64,000 nt of DNA from Bacteroidota bacterium (GTDB taxonomy: Bacteria; Bacteroidota; Bacteroidia; B-17B0; Aurantibacillaceae). The stretch is taken from contig JAUXZS010000056.1 in the NCBI GenBank assembly GCA_030692515.1, positions 434,001 to 498,000 on the forward strand, read 5' to 3'. Positions 62,411 to 64,000 of the stretch are shown piece by piece; the first letter of the stretch is position 1; each line of letters starts with the position of its first letter. A model generated the notes under the pieces. The model ran no database searches, had not been told where the DNA came from, and was given only the letters and a program-made list of their open reading frames with translations. A program made the translations under genes and the position numbers.

Positions 62411-62429
62411 TCGCGTTTAAGCGATTAAT
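62406..62429. repeat. Perfect 9-bp hairpin overlapping the stop of the second T9SS giant
   Basis: ATTAATCGC / GCGATTAAT around GTTTAA; the left arm includes the TAA stop at 62408-62410. It has no T run, so it may protect the 3' end or assist the terminator 16 nt downstream. Confidence 0.6.
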
Positions 62430-62444
62430 GAATATCCTGAACTG

Positions 62445-62478
62445 AAAAAAACCACGCTCATAAAGGCGTGGTTTTTTT
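62445..62478. terminator. Bidirectional terminator between the T9SS pair and the TonB receptor
   Basis: AACCACGC / GCGTGGTT (62450-62457, 62466-62473) extended by A's on the left and T's on the right, loop TCATAAAG. Works for both convergent genes. Confidence 0.92.
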
Positions 62479-62479
62479 A

Positions 62480-64000
62480 TTAAAACAACACTCTGTATTG
62501 AGGTATTACAAAAAAGCGCAATTGATAATCGGTCTTAATAGTTTGATTTTTTATATCATAAGATTGTTGAAATACATTAGCGTTTTTAGTTACATTTTGA
62601 ATGTCGATTGTAAACTCATGTGTAACTCTTTTTGAGTTATAACGGTAACCGGGTTTTACATCTAATCTAAAATAATCGGCATATTTAAATTCATAAGCCC
62701 GTGTGCCATCGCGCACCTCGTCATTTGCCGTAATACTAGCCGCTAAATCAATTGGCGTGTAACGTTTTCCTCCGGCATAAGTGCCTCTTATATCTATGCT
62801 TAAAATGTGTTTCTGATTAATTTTAAATTCTTTTCCACCCAACAAATTAAAAACATAATTACCATTAAATGCTGTGTTGCGAATAATGTTATCGCTGCCT
62901 TTATATTTACTTTCAAATAAACTGGTGGTAAAAAGCAGATAATAACCCTTACTATAAAATTTTTCCAGTGTTATTTCTACTCCGTAATTTTCACCAGTTC
63001 CTTTACTTACCAAATTATTTACATTGGGGCTTGTAAAATCTGCACCTAAATTTAAAGCAGAAAAATAACTAGGAAAATTTTTAACCGGCGCATTAAAAAT
63101 ATATTGATAATAAGCTTCTACTTTTAATCTAAAATTAGTGGCAAAACTATTATCATAAGCAATTACACCATGCGCCGCTCTTGTAAAATCAAGATTTCGA
63201 TTAGTCTCTACTGTTTTTCCGTTAATTGTATCGCTTGCAAAATAAATATAAATGGGTTGTAATTGACTATGCAAGCCACCGCCCATGCTTAAAGATTGTT
63301 TGCTGTTGATAGAATACTTTAAACCTACTCGTGGTTCTATTGCGTTTGAATTGTTTAATAAAAAAAACTGATTACTAAGCCCAACATTAATTAATAAATT
63401 ATCACTGAATTTATGTTGCCATTGCGCAAAGCCACGAATAAGCGAAGTAGTTCCTTTGTAATTTCGCAAGGTAACAAAAGTATTTGTCCCAAATAAATTA
63501 TCATTACTGTCTACAAATAAAGTGTTATACAATTCTGTATAAATTCCGGTATTTACAAAATCTCGCGAATTAAATTTTTTGTTGTAGGTAGTGTTAAAGG
63601 AATAACGAATGTTTTGAGTTGTTTGTCTATACTCCGGTTTTAAATTTTTCGGCGTTTTAAAAGCAGTGTCTATTCTATCTGCAATTATGTTATTGTATTG
63701 GCCACTAACGCCAATGTTTGTTTTTATATAGGCGTTGTTTTTTAAAAGATAGGTGTGCGAAACGCCTGTTGCCCCAACATTTGACTGAAAATAAGTATCG
63801 CGAGCGCTAAATCCAAATAAATCTTGCCCTTCTTTTTTATCGCTATCTAATAAGGCAATATAGCTTAAACCACCAATACCCCAAAAAGAAAATTTGCCAA
63901 ATTTTTCTGTATTAAAATCTGTTTTAAAAGTAATGTCTTGATATTGCGGTACAGCAGCCCCAGTTCCAAAGTCAATATTTAAAGCTTTAAAAACTGCGAG
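62480..64000 (-). CDS. TonB-dependent receptor, C-terminal part (continues past the window edge)
   Basis: The frame is open from the stop at 62480 to the last base with no start codon upstream of the TTG at 63532, so that TTG is internal. At least 506 residues are coded here, all beta-barrel: strands such as FGKFSFWGIGGLSYIALLD, FRLKVEAYYQYIF and GYYLLFTTSLFES, extracellular loops, and the C-terminal strand RFFVIPQYRVLF with the final Phe of outer-membrane proteins. The plug and any CarbopepD_reg domain lie outside the window. Substrate unknown; no SusD-like gene is seen on the downstream side. Confidence 0.88.
   Translation of the reverse strand, partial: LAVFKALNIDFGTGAAVPQYQDITFKTDFNTEKFGKFSFWGIGGLSYIALLDSDKKEGQDLFGFSARDTYFQSNVGATGVSHTYLLKNNAYIKTNIGVSGQYNNIIADRIDTAFKTPKNLKPEYRQTTQNIRYSFNTTYNKKFNSRDFVNTGIYTELYNTLFVDSNDNLFGTNTFVTLRNYKGTTSLIRGFAQWQHKFSDNLLINVGLSNQFFLLNNSNAIEPRVGLKYSINSKQSLSMGGGLHSQLQPIYIYFASDTINGKTVETNRNLDFTRAAHGVIAYDNSFATNFRLKVEAYYQYIFNAPVKNFPSYFSALNLGADFTSPNVNNLVSKGTGENYGVEITLEKFYSKGYYLLFTTSLFESKYKGSDNIIRNTAFNGNYVFNLLGGKEFKINQKHILSIDIRGTYAGGKRYTPIDLAASITANDEVRDGTRAYEFKYADYFRLDVKPGYRYNSKRVTHEFTIDIQNVTKNANVFQQSYDIKNQTIKTDYQLRFFVIPQYRVLF

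Noticed and set aside
63532-63532. TTG at 63532 as the start of a 350-aa outer-membrane protein
   Set aside because: The same frame stays open to the window edge and codes for further barrel strands, so the codon is internal to a larger TonB-dependent receptor.

Overview
The window is a low-GC chromosomal segment from a member of the Bacteroidota, most like an uncultured Flavobacteriales/Bacteroidia lineage. Supporting signs are five secreted proteins with type IX secretion (T9SS) type A C-terminal sorting domains, TonB-dependent and beta-barrel outer-membrane proteins, CarbopepD_reg domains, an ATP synthase operon without atpD and atpC, and a group II geranylgeranylglyceryl phosphate synthase. 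Many genes also carry the Bacteroidota promoter form (TTG, about 20 nt, TAnnTTTG), and Shine-Dalgarno sequences are mostly weak. No rRNA, tRNA, CRISPR array, phage or insertion sequence was recognised.

Layout. 0-5 kb: an ECF sigma factor, a duplicated D-Ala-D-Ala-ligase-like ATP-grasp protein and a membrane metallophosphoesterase. 5-11.6 kb: a T9SS protein, a YdeI-type protein, a lipoprotein, S-adenosylhomocysteinase, a short operon of phosphopantetheinyl transferase, GGGP synthase and a ThiE-like protein, and an EVE protein. 11.7-17 kb: the atpBEFHAG operon. 17-22.3 kb: desaturase, photolyase, a second ECF sigma factor, lysS and a lipoprotein. 22.4-26.7 kb: two T9SS proteins and a DUF5606 protein. 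26.7-34.8 kb: four peptidases (M90, M24B, S9, M3), a patatin phospholipase and a small membrane-anchored protein. 34.8-35.4 kb: a repeat-rich non-coding island next to ftsE. 36-42 kb: a giant TPR protein with an outer-membrane barrel partner and a degenerate aldehyde dehydrogenase. 42-48.3 kb: CarbopepD_reg proteins, MlaEF-type ABC genes, an ABC-F ATPase, a two-gene nucleotidyltransferase module and a MORN-type protein. 48.5-55.5 kb: trmD, pntAB, a TPR/SpoIIE phosphatase followed by a STAS-like DUF7793 protein, and a lipoprotein. 55.6-64 kb: two tandem paralogous T9SS beta-propeller giants and the C-terminal part of a TonB-dependent receptor cut by the window edge.

Most of the content is housekeeping or cell-envelope biology. 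The least explained signals are: a dispersed intergenic element built from three 9-nt units of the form AATT-N-GTG-N, whose copies beside ftsE also include the last codons of ftsE; a 50-codon gene coupled to an intact small nucleotidyltransferase; a tandem Ddl-like protein with non-canonical active-site residues; an aldehyde dehydrogenase pseudoenzyme; and a 15-bp hairpin between atpE and atpF that could set c-subunit stoichiometry. Two genes too short for routine calling (42937-43086 and 46636-46788) are added, and starts were corrected for five genes (ddl-like, lysS, ABC-F, MORN protein, 55-kb lipoprotein).
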